DNA from: Areca catechu
Taxonomy: Eukaryota > Streptophyta > Magnoliopsida > Arecales > Arecaceae
Direction: 5' to 3'
Assembly: GCA_021397845.1 (NCBI GenBank)
Contig: CM038053.1
Location: 146,714,041-146,778,040, forward strand
Length of the DNA stretch: 64,000 nucleotides
The notes beneath the pieces were generated by a model. That model had not been told where the DNA came from and did not search any database. It worked only from the letters and a program-made list of their open reading frames with translations. Shown piece after piece: positions 11,007 through 22,260 of the stretch. The stretch's first letter is position 1. The number at the start of each line of letters is the position of its first letter. The position numbers were made by a program, and so were the translations under genes.

Positions 11007-11935
11007 TTACAATGCATATGGTTGAACCTCATCTTGATTGAATAATATATATCGATGAGCTTGATCCAACTCCACATCATCAATCATACAAGAACTTCCA
11101 GCACCTAAAGGCCAGCCTATGTTAATGCACATCTGTCCCAAGGTATCAACTTCAGTACAATCATCATTTCTTCCATATCTATTTAGCCAGGTTTCAACAT
11201 CATCATCTAAGAATCTTGATGCAAAGGCCACTATTTTTGCAGCCAAATAACTATTTGCAATTGAACCTTCTAGTTGTGCTTTATTATGAACATATGATTT
11301 CAATCTTGTCAAGAACCTATCATCATGACCACTAAATTTCACTAGTCTATAATACAAAAAAAACTAAAAATGAAATAAACTAAAAACACATCAAATCGAA
11401 AACATACCATTTAATTGGATACATCCATCGATAATTAACTGAACTAGCAAGTTGAGCTTTATATAGCAAATGAACCAGCAAGTGAACCATCACATCAAAA
11501 AAACTAAGAGGAAATAACATCTCCATATGATATAAGAGAACTGGAATCCTTTGATCAAGTAAATAAAAATCATTTGTTGAAGAAGTCTTTGAGCACAATT
11601 GCAAGAAAATCTTGCTCAATTCAGTGACTACCTACTTAACTTCCTTACTGTTTATAGACCGGATTGCTATTGGAAGTAGTTGTTGCATAATTACATGACA
11701 ATCATGACTTTTTAGCCCCCATATCTTTCCATGAACTGGGTCAACATGTCTAGAGATGTTAGCTGCATACCAATCAGGAACCTTCACATATTTAAGAACT
11801 TGGCACATGCTTTCCTTCTCCTTTTTAATTAATGTAAAGCAAGTTGGTGGCAAGAAGATCTTTTTCGAACCTACAAATTTGGGATGAAGAGATGGTCGTA
11901 TATTTAATTCGACTAAGTCTTGTTGAGCTTTCAAT
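11007..11935 (-). pseudogene. CACTA tnp2 transposase, 3' core and DUF4218
   Basis: Three minus-strand blocks follow in order. Block 11,934-11,632 has KAQQDLVELNIRPSLHP and GLKSHDCHVIMQQLLPIAIR, the end of the tnp2 domain. Block 11,619-11,380 (LLYHMEMLFPLSFFDVMVHLLVHL) and block 11,357-11,007 (LKSYVHNKAQLEGSIANSY, FASRFLDDDVETWLNRYGRND) form DUF4218. The blocks are in different frames with intron-like or mutated joins. At 11,935 the gene is cut by the 2.15 kb inverted-arm element, and the upstream part resumes at 14,095. Confidence 0.85.
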
Positions 11936-11940
11936 CCATC

Positions 11941-12471
11941 TGATGGGGATCCAGGGTAAGTCTAGGTAATTTTCCATTTTTTCTTATTTTCTCAGATTTT
12001 TTTTATTTTTTTTATTCCCGCTATTCCATCTATTCCTACTATTCCACCTTTATTCCAAACTTATTCCCGATCTATTCCTACACTATTCCATCTTCTCCCG
12101 TGAATTTTTTTTAAACACCCAAACCCTAGCCTCCGCCCCCTCCGGCCCCAGATCCGGGCTGCCCGACCCCCGACCGCCCCTGCAGGACCGTCATCGACGT
12201 TCGCTGGCCCTCGCCCTCGCTGGAGAAGCTGTCGCCACCGCCCAACACCGTGGGAAGATGAATGGACACAGAGGCATCCGCTCGCCGCGGCCCACGACCA
12301 TCGTCGCCGCCGCCGCCGGCTTGCTGCCGCCACCGTTCCCGCCACCCGCCGGCCCTTGCTTGGCCGTCGGTGGGGTCCATATCCGTCCACGCCCGTGGGA
12401 AGATGAACGGATGCAGGAGGTGTCTGTCCGCCCGCGTGCGGCTGTGTGATGCCGCCATCCATCGCCTGACG
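11941..12471 (+). repeat. Left inverted arm of the 2.15 kb element
   Basis: The arm is paired with 13,561-14,094. The outer 180 bp are homopurine/homopyrimidine-rich, with repeated CTATTCC motifs (CTATTCCATCTATTCCTACTATTCC-like). The inner part is GC-rich (CGCCGCCGCC, CCGTGGGAAGATGAA). Similarity to the other arm ends near CGCCTGACG at 12,463-12,471. Confidence 0.85.
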
Positions 12472-13560
12472 TCGGCGGGACAAGAATTGATGTAACCTGG
12501 GTTATTTGGAAAACAGGGAAAAACACCTAACAATCTAGGACCGTGGGAGGGCTAAGAAGCCTCCCGGGACTAGGGCATACTGACACTAAAATCCTAAGAC
12601 GGCTGATCTCTTTTGTTTTCAATTTTTTGGGTGGATGTGGCGAAGGAAGGATGAAGATGGGGGACCAGGAAGTGGAACTCATGGCCCTGAGACTCACTCT
12701 AGCGAGGGACGCACACAGAAAATCATGGGTCAAAGCCTAAAGCTACCCTCCCGAGGGGTCTCAGCACACAGCTACGCTTTGAGGGATCTCAGCACCAGCT
12801 ACCCTGAACTCTCATCGAACCTATAATGCACATAGCAGGGCTCTCACATAGATGCGCTAGGAAGACTCTCAAAGGACATGAGGGGATAAAGAAGACGAGA
12901 TAGGGGATAACTAGGGTGCTCATCGAACCCATATGCACACAACAGGGATCGCCTCACACCCCTCATCGAACCCATAATGCACACAGCAGGGAACGAAGGC
13001 AAACGGGCCTCAGCCCAGAACCAGAACCGGAACTAGTGGCTAAAAGAAAAATTTCATTCAACTCTCTCTAACTATTACAGGAGGAGAGGGGGCCTTTATA
13101 TAGAAAATCCAAAACCCTCAGTTTCTTAGCATCTAAGAAAACTAAAAAAGAAAAATAAATTACATCAAAATTTGTGTTGCATCAAAAGTGGTGCTGATCT
13201 GCTCCGAGAAGTATGTCGGCTTGATGATTTGCTTCAGAAAGCATGCTGCTATGAAATTTGGTCGGCTCTGGAATCCTTGCAAACTCCTCACACGGTTATG
13301 CGGAGGATGGATCGCCCGACGGAGCACATGGTTGGTGACTGGGAAGCAGGCGACGGACGGGGTCGATGGACGGCGAGCGACGGACGGCTGGCGGTAGGCC
13401 GCAGACGAGGTGGCACAGGGACTGGCACGGCACACCCAGCATGCCGTTTGGTCTCCCACGGCCGTGGGAGACCTCTTGGGCGCCGGCGCGGCCGATGGAT
13501 GGCGGGGGAGGCCGTGGACGACGGGAAGGTGGCCGGCGGACAGGTGGGTGGTGGCGGAGG
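12472..13560. other. Centre of the inverted-arm element, retroelement-like
   Basis: No gene is recognised. Three direct repeats starting CATCGAACC and ending GCAGGG (12,813-12,840, 12,921-12,947, 12,963-12,991) lie here. On the minus strand a TATA-like CTATATAAAGG (about 13,090-13,105) is followed by a leader-like stretch (GAATGAAATTTTTC). Together these look like LTR promoter and leader sequence read leftward, so the centre may be a captured or nested LTR piece. This is inference; no second TSD was found. Confidence 0.4.
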
Positions 13561-14094
13561 CGTCAGGCGGAGGACTACGGCATCACACGGCTGCACGCAG
13601 GCGGACGGATGCCTCCCGCATCCGTTCATCTTCCCAAGGGTGTGGGCGGCGGCGGACCCCACCGATGGTCGGGCGAGGGCTGGCGGGCGGCGGGAACGGC
13701 GGTGGCGGCAAGCTGGCGGCGGCGACGGCAGCAGCAATCGTGGGCCACGGCGGGCGGACGCCTCCGCGTCCGTTCATCTTCCCACGGTTTTGGGCAGCGA
13801 TGGCGGATTCTCCAGCGAGGGCGGGGATCGGCGAACGTCGGCACCGGTCCGGCAGGGGCGGCCGGGGCTCGGGTAACCCGGATTTGGGGCCGGTGGGGGC
13901 AGAGGCTACGGTTTGGGCGTTTAAAAAAAATTCATGGGAGTAGATGGAATAGTGTAGGAATAGATCGGGAATAATATTGGAATAAATTTGGAATAGTAGG
14001 AATAGATGGAATAGCGGGAATAGAAAAAATAAAAAAAATTTGAGAAAATAAGAAAAAATGGAAAAATACCCGGACCTGCCCTGGATCCCCATCA
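13561..14094 (-). repeat. Right inverted arm of the 2.15 kb element
   Basis: Its reverse complement matches 11,941-12,471 from the terminal TGATGGGGATCC to CGCCTGACG, with substitutions and small indels. The open frames of up to 234 residues across it are GC-driven, present on both strands, and unlike any known protein. Confidence 0.85.
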
Positions 14095-15870
14095 CCATCC
14101 TTACTTTTACCATCAATTTTCAATAATGTTCCAATCAAATTGTCAAAGACATTCTTCTGGATGTGCATTACATCAAGGTTATGCTGAACAGGTAATAACT
14201 TCCAATATGGTAAATCAAAAAAGATACTCTTCTTTTTTCATTCTAGGTATTTATCTTTTTCAACATTATCAGGCTCTTCTATAGTATTTCTCTTCTTTAA
14301 TTTCTTTTACTTTGGTGCTCTCTTCAAATTCTTACTTGACTTCCTTTTTCTTTTCTTCAAATTTTTAGAAGTTTCTGAGATAAAAGCAAGACCCTCTAGT
14401 TGCTGGAACACGTCACTCCCAGAAGGTAGAGTAGGTGCATCTCTCATATCTTCTTCCTTATCAAAAAATCTTGACTTCATTCATCAAAGTTTATGGTCCT
14501 TGTCCAACCACCATCTAGGTCCAGCATAATAATTTTTCCCACATGAATATAACCAATCAGAATATGTATCTTTATTACATTATGGACAGGCCAATCGTCC
14601 TTTTGTGCTCCAACCTAACAAGTATCCATATACAAGAAAATCATTTATGGTCCATAATAATGCAGCATGCATGTTGAACCTCTCGCCTCTCGAATCATCA
14701 TATGTGTCAACTCCATTCCATAAAATATTTAATTCATGAATGAGAGGTTGTAGGTAAACATCAATGTTGTTACCAGGTCCATGTGGACCTGGTATAAGTA
14801 AGGATAAGAATATATTAGGCTATTTCATACACTCCCATGGTGGAAAATTATAAGGCAGCAAAATAACCGACTAAATGCTATAGCTTACACTCATATTACC
14901 AAAAGGATTAAACCCATCGCTTGCCAAGCCAAGACAAACATTTCGAGAGTTAAATCCAAAATCATTAATGACATCAAGAGATTTCCAACAAGATGAATCA
15001 GTTGGATCTCTCAAGATGCCATCTGCTTTTTGCTCTTCTTTATGCCACCTCATTTTTGTAGCCAATTCAAAGCACAGGTACATCCTCTGAAGTCTTGAGA
15101 TTAATGAAAAATAGCGAAGGATATTTTTGGACTTTCTTTTCTCTTTATGGCCATAATAAGTTTCTTTTCCAATCCATCTATCCTCTCCATATTTTGGACA
15201 ACTTGCACGATCTTTATTCTCATCCCCCTAATACAAAATGCAATCATTCAAACATGCATCTATCTTTTCATAACTATAACCTAATGCGGCAACAATCTTT
15301 TTAACTTCATTATAAGAATTTGGATGTGCATTTCCATCTGGAAGAAGGGGTTTATACAACTGCATCATCAAATCAAAAGCCTTTTGGGACATTCTAGTCA
15401 TGCACTTAATATTAAACAAACAGAGAACAAAAAAAAGCTTCTTAAAACTCTTACAACCTTCAAATAATGGTTTTTGTGTATCTTCAAGCAACTTCTTTAA
15501 TCCATTTAAAAATTCATCTCTATCTCCTAGACTAGTATCACCATATTTAAATTCCTAGGCATCATCAGCTATAGCTTTAAGTTCATCTAGTACTATTTTA
15601 TGTATGCCATCATCCTTAGTGCAATCTCCACTTATGCTATTTATATTAGAAGGAATACCATGAGCTGAATACTAGAATGCAATTTTCAAAGTCTCTTATC
15701 TCTAATAACTCCATTAAAAGCTAAATGTACTCTGATTGTATCTTTGTTATAGGTTAGACCACAAACACACTGTAGACAAGGATACTTAAATGTATCTTTT
15801 CCCAATCTCCAACATGCATACTTGATAAATCCATCAACTCCCTTCAAGTACTCTACTATTCCCCTAAAAA
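14095..15870 (-). pseudogene. CACTA tnp2 transposase, 5' half
   Basis: The minus strand, read downward, shows the N-terminal Transpos_assoc region (EYLKGVDGFIKYACW and CLQCVCGLTYNKDTIRVHL, about 15,860-15,720). The tnp2 body follows: LYKPLLPDGNAHPNSYNEVKK with ALGYSYEKIDACLNDCILY (15,491-15,228), MRWHKEEQ...DSSCWKSLD with GLASDGFNPFGNMS (15,083-14,871), LLWTINDFLVYGYL-like (about 14,640), and HNLDVMHIQKNVFDNLIGTLLKIDGKSKDG (14,180-14,100). Frame changes and some stops separate the blocks. Tnp2 proteins cut and join CACTA ends. The gene is split at 14,095 by the inverted-arm element. It reads into 11,935 on the other side. Confidence 0.87.
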
Positions 15871-15969
15871 GAAAAATATTAAGAAAAATAAGAATCTAAG
15901 TATTATATATATATACAAATTCTAGCCTTATAAATAAATCTTCAATACCTTGGTAGATTCAACAAAATC

Positions 15970-16002
15970 TAATCTATGTCCATATATATATATATATATA
16001 TA
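15970..16002. repeat. (TA)n microsatellite
   Basis: A run of about twelve TA dinucleotides lies upstream of the tnp2 N-terminal exon, within probable intron or 5' sequence. Confidence 0.9.
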
Positions 16003-16390
16003 TGTATTTAAAATAAACATAAATAAATAAAAATAAGTAAAGGATACCGAGATAAAATCTTTTTGAAAGCCTAACATACAATGATCAATAATAATAAGCG
16101 AGCATACCTTGAGCTGCGCTCCTCTGCTTGGAGGTAACAAAGCAAGAAGGACGAAGGTCTTGAATTTGCATTCAAAAGCCTCCTAATGAAGATCAGACTC
16201 AGGCAAGTAGTCAGACAACCTCACCTAGTAGATAATTTGAACCATCACAATGATTGCCACATCATAGCCATTCATCCAATTGACCAATCAATTATATAAA
16301 GAACATTCTATGGCATTGTGGCACTGATGATCATAGCTATTAATATAAAACAAGAACAAGGTAACAAGCATCTAACCGAGGCACCGTGGT
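16003..16390. other. Spacer between CACTA tnp2 and hAT-like end, nothing recognised
   Basis: Mixed-composition DNA with no family match. I looked for a CACTA terminus (CACTACAAGAA-like) here and did not find one, so the 5' border of the CACTA element is not placed. Confidence 0.4.
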
Positions 16391-17152
16391 ACTATAGCAA
16401 GGGCTTGGATCTGAGGAGACAAATCCTGGGAATGATCTCAAGACGGGGGCAGTGGTAGCTAGCAGGAGTGGGGATGATCGACGATGTTTGTATCGGCGGA
16501 GCTCGGATCCAAGAATAGTAGCTGCGGGGGGATCGGGGGGGCAATGTTGAGTACTCGAGCTACGGGCTGGGGGGTCGATGTTGGGGTAGCGTGATCGGTG
16601 GGGCTCAGATTCAACGAAGGCAGCGCTGTTGGAGCTAGAGGATGATGTCCAAGTAATGGCAGCAGGCGGGGCTAGGAGCTGAGGAAGGGAAAGCTGGAGG
16701 GGTAGGTCGACGTCGGAGCAGCAGAATGGCTAGCGAGGGACGATGTCGACCATCAAGGGGTTTGCGTTGAGGGGGGAAGGCATCGGTCGTTGAGGGGTCG
16801 GCCATTATGGGGGATTTGGGGATTCGGTGGAAGAAGGGAAGAAGGCTAGGGCACGAATGGACTAATGGAGGGCTTTTATAGTAAAACCAAGGGTTAATTT
16901 CAAACCCTTGGATCATGATCTAACATTCCATATTTATTTAAATATATATAAATACATATATTATTATTTTATATAATCGGGTTCTAGGTCTGGATATTAC
17001 ATATCCAGACCTGGATCCATTTAATTATGACTAAACAGATCTGAATCCGGGTCTGGATAAATGGTTCCAGATTTAGATTCAGATCCAGACATGTTGGATA
17101 AATACCTGTGTCTCGGGTCCGGACCCGACCCATTGACAGCTCTAAAATGATA
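16391..17152 (-). mobile_element. hAT-like transposon end with promoter and leader, truncated
   Basis: On the minus strand the segment begins TAGAGCTGTCAATGGG at 17,152, which fits the hAT/Ac-type terminal inverted repeat (YAGRGNTGNCAANNGG). It is followed by dense GGGTC/GGACC/TCCAGACC subterminal motifs on both strands (16,975-17,140), also typical of hAT ends. A TATA box at 16,870-16,881 precedes an ATG at 16,805 that opens a Pro/Arg-rich frame (MADPSTTDAFPPQRKP) to 16,635. No hAT transposase, BED finger or dimerisation domain is visible, and the other end was not found, so this is a fragment. Confidence 0.5.
16870..16881 (-). promoter_or_regulatory. TATA box of the hAT-like fragment
   Basis: Minus strand CTATAAAAGCCC lies about 65 bp upstream of the ATG at 16,805, at the junction between AT-rich upstream DNA and a CT-rich leader. 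Confidence 0.5.
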
Positions 17153-17340
17153 GGTTTTGTGCTAGATATTTATATGCAATAATTTTAAAAAGTATAAATA
17201 TATTAACAATCAATTTAAAAATACACATGAACCTTGGTTATGGTCGGGCCAAGGTTTACTGGAACGGAAAAGGATTTTTCCTATGGAAGAGGCATATAGA
17301 ATGGAAGAGACATGCAAATGGACGGTGGGAAGGATTTAAG
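17153..17340. other. Short spacer, nothing recognised
   Basis: This lies between the hAT-like terminus and the A/T block. No frame or repeat was noticed. Confidence 0.4.
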
Positions 17341-19020
17341 TTATTTTTATAAGAAGGGCTTTAATTTGTTTAAATATTATATCATCAAAAATCTTATATT
17401 ATTATCATAATAATGTAGTGCTTATGGTTGTGAATGATTTATTATAATAGATTATAGGTTTGAATCTTGCTATCAACTTTTTAAAAAATTATTTTATAAA
17501 AAAATTAAAAAATATATAAGATCAAATAAATATGTATAAAATCATATAAAATAATCTAAAATTAAAAAAAAATATATAAAATCATGTAAATTAAAATTAA
17601 ATTATAAAATACTAATATATTTTAAGGTATTTAAAATTACTATTTGATATTATATTAAATATAATAGAATATAAAATAATATGACATGTTATAATATATT
17701 ATGATATATTATAATATATTATGACATATTATAATATATCATGACATTTTTAATTTTTGAAAATATAAAATACAAGATAATATATTATAATAAATTATAG
17801 AATATGCTATATTATGTTACATTATATTATATTAAATTGCTTTATATCATATTATATGATTTTATCATACAAAATGATATAAAATCATGTAAAATCAAAT
17901 TAAATTATATAAAATAATGTTATATTATATATTAATATATTTTAATAAAATTAAAATCAATATTTGACATTATATTAAATCTAATAGAATATAAATAAAA
18001 TGATACATTATAATATATTATTGTAAATTGTAATATAGTATAATTATATTTTAATAATTCAAAATATAAAATATAAAATAGTATATTACAATAAATCATA
18101 AAATATGCTATATTTTATTATATTATGTTATATTATATTATATTATATTATACTATACTATATTATATTATATTATACTATATTATATTCTATTTTATTG
18201 CTTTATGTTTTATTATGTGATTTTACAATATATAGTTATATAAAAGAATATAAAATAATATGATATATTATAATAAAGTGTAATTTTTTGATATTTTAAA
18301 ATATAAAATATAAAATAATATATTATAATAAATTATAAAATATGCTATTTTACATCATATTATATTATATTATATTATATTATATCATATCATATCGTAT
18401 AATATTGCTTTATGTTGTATTATGTGATTTTAGTTGATAAAATTATATAAAATCATGTAAAATCAAATACAAATAGATAAAACTATATTATATTATATAT
18501 TAATATATATTAATATAATCTAAATTAGTATTTGACATTATATTAAATATAATAGAATATAAAATAATATAATATATTTTGATATATTAAGACATATTAT
18601 AATATAGCATAATATTTTTAATATTAAAAAATATAAAATATAATGTAATATACTTTATTAAATTATAAAATATGCTATATTACATCATATTATGTTATAT
18701 TATATTATATTACTTTATATTATATTATATGTTTTTATCATGCAAAATCATGCAAAATAAAATTAAATTATAAAAAACTTTATTATATTAAATATTAATA
18801 TGTTTTAATATAACTAAAATCAATATTTGGAATTATATTAAATATAATAGAATATAAAACAATATGATACATTTTAATATATTATGATAAATTATAATAT
18901 AGTGTAATTATATTTTTAATATTTAAAATATAAAAGTTAAAATAATATATTATAATAAATTATAAAATATGTCATATTATATTAATTATATTATATTATA
19001 TTATTTAAATATATATTATA
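17341..19020. repeat. A/T-only tandem block, about 300 bp degenerate unit
   Basis: Nearly pure A/T DNA with TATTATATTA, ATATAAAAT and TAATATATT phrases. The anchor phrase AATATGCTAT (last copy AATATGTCAT) recurs at 17,801, 18,102, 18,339, 18,669 and 18,966, giving spacings of 301, 237, 330 and 297 bp. A second anchor (ATTATATTAAATATAATAGAATATAAAA) shows the same phasing. The block is thus a degenerate higher-order tandem array of about five units rather than random A/T DNA. It has no coding capacity. Confidence 0.8.
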
Positions 19021-19115
19021 TTATATGTTTAGTTGGGTCTTGGGTCTGGATATTAAATATCTATATCCGATCCATTTATGTTAGAGTTAATCGGATCCAA
19101 TTTTGGAATAGTTCC
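19021..19115. repeat. Copy of the hAT-like subterminal sequence beyond the A/T block
   Basis: GGGTCTGGATATTAAATATC...CCGATCCATTTATG here resembles 16,985-17,050 (GGTCTGGATATTACATATCC...CTGGATCCATTTA) in direct orientation. The A/T block thus lies between two related sequences, as would be left by a duplicated or nested hAT-type element. It lacks the terminal TAGAGCTGTCAATGGG. Confidence 0.5.
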
Positions 19116-19364
19116 AAACCTGGGATTAGTATTAATTTTTTGGATACTTTTTTCTTGGCATACCAATGTTTATCCATTATATTTGATTTACTCATGTTTA
19201 ATAGTTAAAACATAAGTTACAAATTGATTATAGTATTTTCACGTTTGCCAAACATGGAAATATATAAATCTTTTTTTTTAGAATTTGAACTTTTACTCAT
19301 GTATGTATTTTACGTGTCTAAAAAGTATGGTTGTATGTGACTTTTTTTTATAATGGGTGAACCC

Positions 19365-21335
19365 ATTAAGGCGGAAGCTGTTGGCACCTATCTGTTGTTA
19401 TGACCTTCGGGCAATATTCTTGAATTAAAAGATTGTTATTATGTACCCAACGTTATAAGAAATATTATTTTTGTACCTTTATTGTTGAAACAAGATTATG
19501 AAATAAATATGATGAGCCATGGGTGCTTGATTTTCTTTTCAAAGAAATTTTTTTGGTTGTGGTATATGTTTTAACGGTCTTTTGATTCTATCACTCAATG
19601 ATGAGATTTTGCTTGTTGAGAATAAGAAAAGAAAGAGAGATGATGTGAATGTCACTTATCTCTAGCATTGCCATTTGAGTCATATTAGTCAGTCCACGAT
19701 AAACAAGTTATACAAAGATAAATTTTTTGAACCTTTTGACTATGAATCATTAAAAACTTGTGAGTTCTATCTCATGGGTAAGATGACCAGGTCTCCATTC
19801 ACTGGATATAGAGAAAGGGCAACTAAGTTGTTAGGTTAGTACACAAATATGTGTGGCCCTATGACAACCCAAGCTAGAGGAGTATACTCTTATTTCATCA
19901 GTTTTACTGATAATTTATCAAGGTTTGATATGTGTATCTTATGAAATACAAGTTTGAAACCTTTAATAAATTCAAAGAGTATCAAAGTGAGGTTGAAAAA
20001 TAAACTGGGCATAGTATTAAAATCCTTTGATCTGATCGAGGAGAAGAATACATGTCTAGTGAATTTCTTGATCATCTTAAAGACAAAGGTATTCTTTCTG
20101 AATGGACCCCTTCATACACACCACAGTTAAATGGTATAGCAGAAAGGAGAAATCATACCTTGTTGGACATGGTATGGTCTATGATGTGTTTCATGGATCT
20201 TCCAGTATCTTTTTGGGGTTATGCCCTATAGATTTTGCCTACATACTGAATAGGGTGCCATCAAAGATAGTTAAAAGCATTCCATATAAATTATAGAAGG
20301 GAAAAGACCAAGTCTTAAGTATTTTAAGATTTGGGATTGCCCTGCTTATGTCAAGAATATTTTTGGACATAAGCTAAGTGCTAGGGCTGATAAGTGTAGG
20401 TTTCTAGGTTATCCTAAAGAAGGTATGGGATATGTTTTCTACTATCCTACTAAGCAAAAGGACTTTGTCAGTAGGCATGCCACATTCTTGGAAAAAGAGT
20501 TTATCCAAGAAGGGGGCGGTGGAAGGATATTAGAACTTGAATAAGTTCAACTACACCTGAAGTAATTCCTCAACCAGATATTTCTAAGGTTTAGGAACAA
20601 CCATAACACACACCTCCTCTCCATAGGTTAGAGAGAGTGTGAAGTGCACCTCTCAGATATGGCTTTGTCATTTGGAATGACAATGAAGCCAATATCATCT
20701 AGGATGATATCCTATGACCTATATGGAAGCTATCATGAGTAGAGACTCTGATAAATAGCTAGAAGCCATGAAATCTGAGATGGACTCCATGGACTCTAAT
20801 TAGTTTGGACATTTGTTGATCCACTTAAGAGAGTAAACCCAATTAGGTGTACATGGGTCTTTAAGAAGAAGATAGGAGTAGATGGTCAAGTAAAGACCTA
20901 CAAGGCCAGGTTGGTGGCAAAAGATTTCAGACAAAGATATGGTATTTACTATGATAAAACTTTTTCACTAGTAGCCATGCTCAAGTTCATTTGGATATTA
21001 CTTGCCATGCTACATACTATGACTATGAAATCTAGTAAATGGATGTAAAGATAGCTTTTCTTATGGATTCTTGAGGAAGAAGTCTATATATCATAGCCAG
21101 AGGGGTTTGTCTCAAGTAAGTGACCAAAACAAGTATGCAGGCTTAAGAAATCCATTTATGGATTGAAGCAAGCATGGAGGAGTTGGAACATTCATTTGAT
21201 AAGATGATCAAAGAGTTTGGTTTCATCAAGAATGTGGATGAACCATGTGTGTATAAGAAGATAAGTGGGAGTGCTCTTGTTTTCTTGGTTTTATATGTTG
21301 ATGACATACTCATCATTAGGAATGATATAACAAAT
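19365..21335 (+). pseudogene. Decayed Ty1/copia pol fragment
   Basis: Plus-strand blocks in several frames follow copia order. Protease end: KAEAVGTYLLL and LELKDCYYVPN (about 19,370-19,460). Pre-integrase: HCHLSHISQSTINKLYKDKFFEP and CEFYLMGKMTRSPFTGYRERATKLLG (about 19,660-19,840). Integrase core scraps: about 19,855-20,330. Reverse transcriptase: TWVFKKKIGVDGQVKTYKARLVAK (about 20,845-20,930), SIYGLKQAWRSW (about 21,150) and a YVDD box (about 21,293-21,304). Stops and frameshifts are frequent. It ends abruptly at about 21,335, where the Tat LTR begins. No LTRs of its own were found. Confidence 0.85.
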
Positions 21336-21429
21336 TGCTGATGTGGCACATTCACTGACATGGAGGCCCTATCGGCATTTGCTCTGGCAAGAGATCCGCC
21401 ACCTGGACATGGTGGCTAAACAAAGAGCC

Positions 21430-22260
21430 GAGGCGAGCCCTCCTACCATGGTCAGGTCCTAGCCAGGGTCGTGCACATAGGGCGATCCCTCCGTCTGAGG
21501 CCAGCTCTTGGCCTGGGTCATGCTCATGCTGCCAAGGCGAGACCTCCTACAAAGGTCAGCTCCCAGTCAGGGTCGGGCTCATAGGGCGAGCATTTCGTTT
21601 GAGGCTAGCTCCCAGTTGGGGTCATGCTTATGCTGCCAAGGCAAACCCTCCTATCGAGGTCAGCTCCCAGTCAAGGTCGTGCTCATAGGATGAGCCCTCC
21701 GTCTGAGGTCATCTCCTAGCCAGGATCATACTCATGTTGCCAAGGCGAGTCCTCTTGCTAAGGTCAGCTCCCAATCAGGGTCATGCTCATAAAACGAGCT
21801 CTCCGTCTAAGGCCAGCTCCCGATCGGGGTCGTGCTCATGCTTCCAAGGAGAGCCTTCTTGTCGAGCTTAGCTCTCAATCGGGATCGTGCTCAAAGGGCG
21901 AGCCCTCCATCTGAGGCCAGCTCCTGGCCAGGGTCATTCTCATGTTACAAAGGCAAGCCCTCTTGTCGAGGTTAGCTCCCAACTAGGATTGTGCTCATAA
22001 GGTGAGCCCTCCATCTAAGGCTAGCTCCCGGCCGGGGTCGTGCTCATGCTGTTAAGGCAAGCCCTCTTATCGAGGTTAGCTCCCAGCCAGGGTTGTGCTT
22101 ATTGGGTGAGCCCTCCATCTGAGGCCAGCTCCCGGTCAGGGTCGTGCTCATGCTGCCAAGGTGAGCCATCCTATTGAGGTCAGCTTCTAGCTGAGGTCGT
22201 GCTCATAAGACGAGCCTTCTATTTGAGGCTAGCTTCCAGCTAGTGTCATGATCATACTTC
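21430..22260. repeat. 104 bp tandem repeat array in the Tat LTR
   Basis: Eight imperfect units carry the phrase CTCCGTCTGAGGCCAGCTCC near 21,490, 21,596, 21,688, 21,800, 21,905, 22,009, 22,113 and 22,217. The spacing is close to 104 bp. Each unit is two related halves of about 52 bp, one with GTCTGAGGCCAGCTCC and one with ATCGAGGTCAGCTCC, both followed by GGGTCGTGCTCAT. It lies upstream of the TATA box, where LTR enhancer repeats are expected. Confidence 0.85.

Larger units (their letters stand above)
11941..14094. mobile_element. 2.15 kb element with 530 bp inverted arms, TG...CA ends and 5 bp TSD
   Basis: The element starts TGATGGGGATCCAGGG and ends with its reverse complement. It is flanked by CCATC at 11,936-11,940 and 14,095-14,099. 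Removing it and one CCATC restores an uninterrupted tnp2 frame (KSKDG joined to LKAQQ), so the borders are exact. The arms (11,941-12,471 and 13,561-14,094) are inverted copies, AT-rich at the outside and GC-rich inside. No transposase is visible. Inverted arms suggest a DNA or foldback element. TG...CA with a 5 bp duplication is what LTR integrases leave. The class is therefore open. Confidence 0.85.

Noticed and set aside
13172..14116. Open frames of up to 234 residues in the right inverted arm
   Set aside because: These are GC-driven frames on both strands, mirrored in the left arm; there is no domain and no start context.
17341..19020. A/T block as a centromeric satellite or replication origin
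   Set aside because: Only about five degenerate units; no other evidence for centromere or origin function.
18969..19208. Hydrophobic plus-strand frame of 79 residues (Tyr/Ile-rich)
   Set aside because: It arises from TATTATATTA repeats read as codons; not a membrane protein gene.
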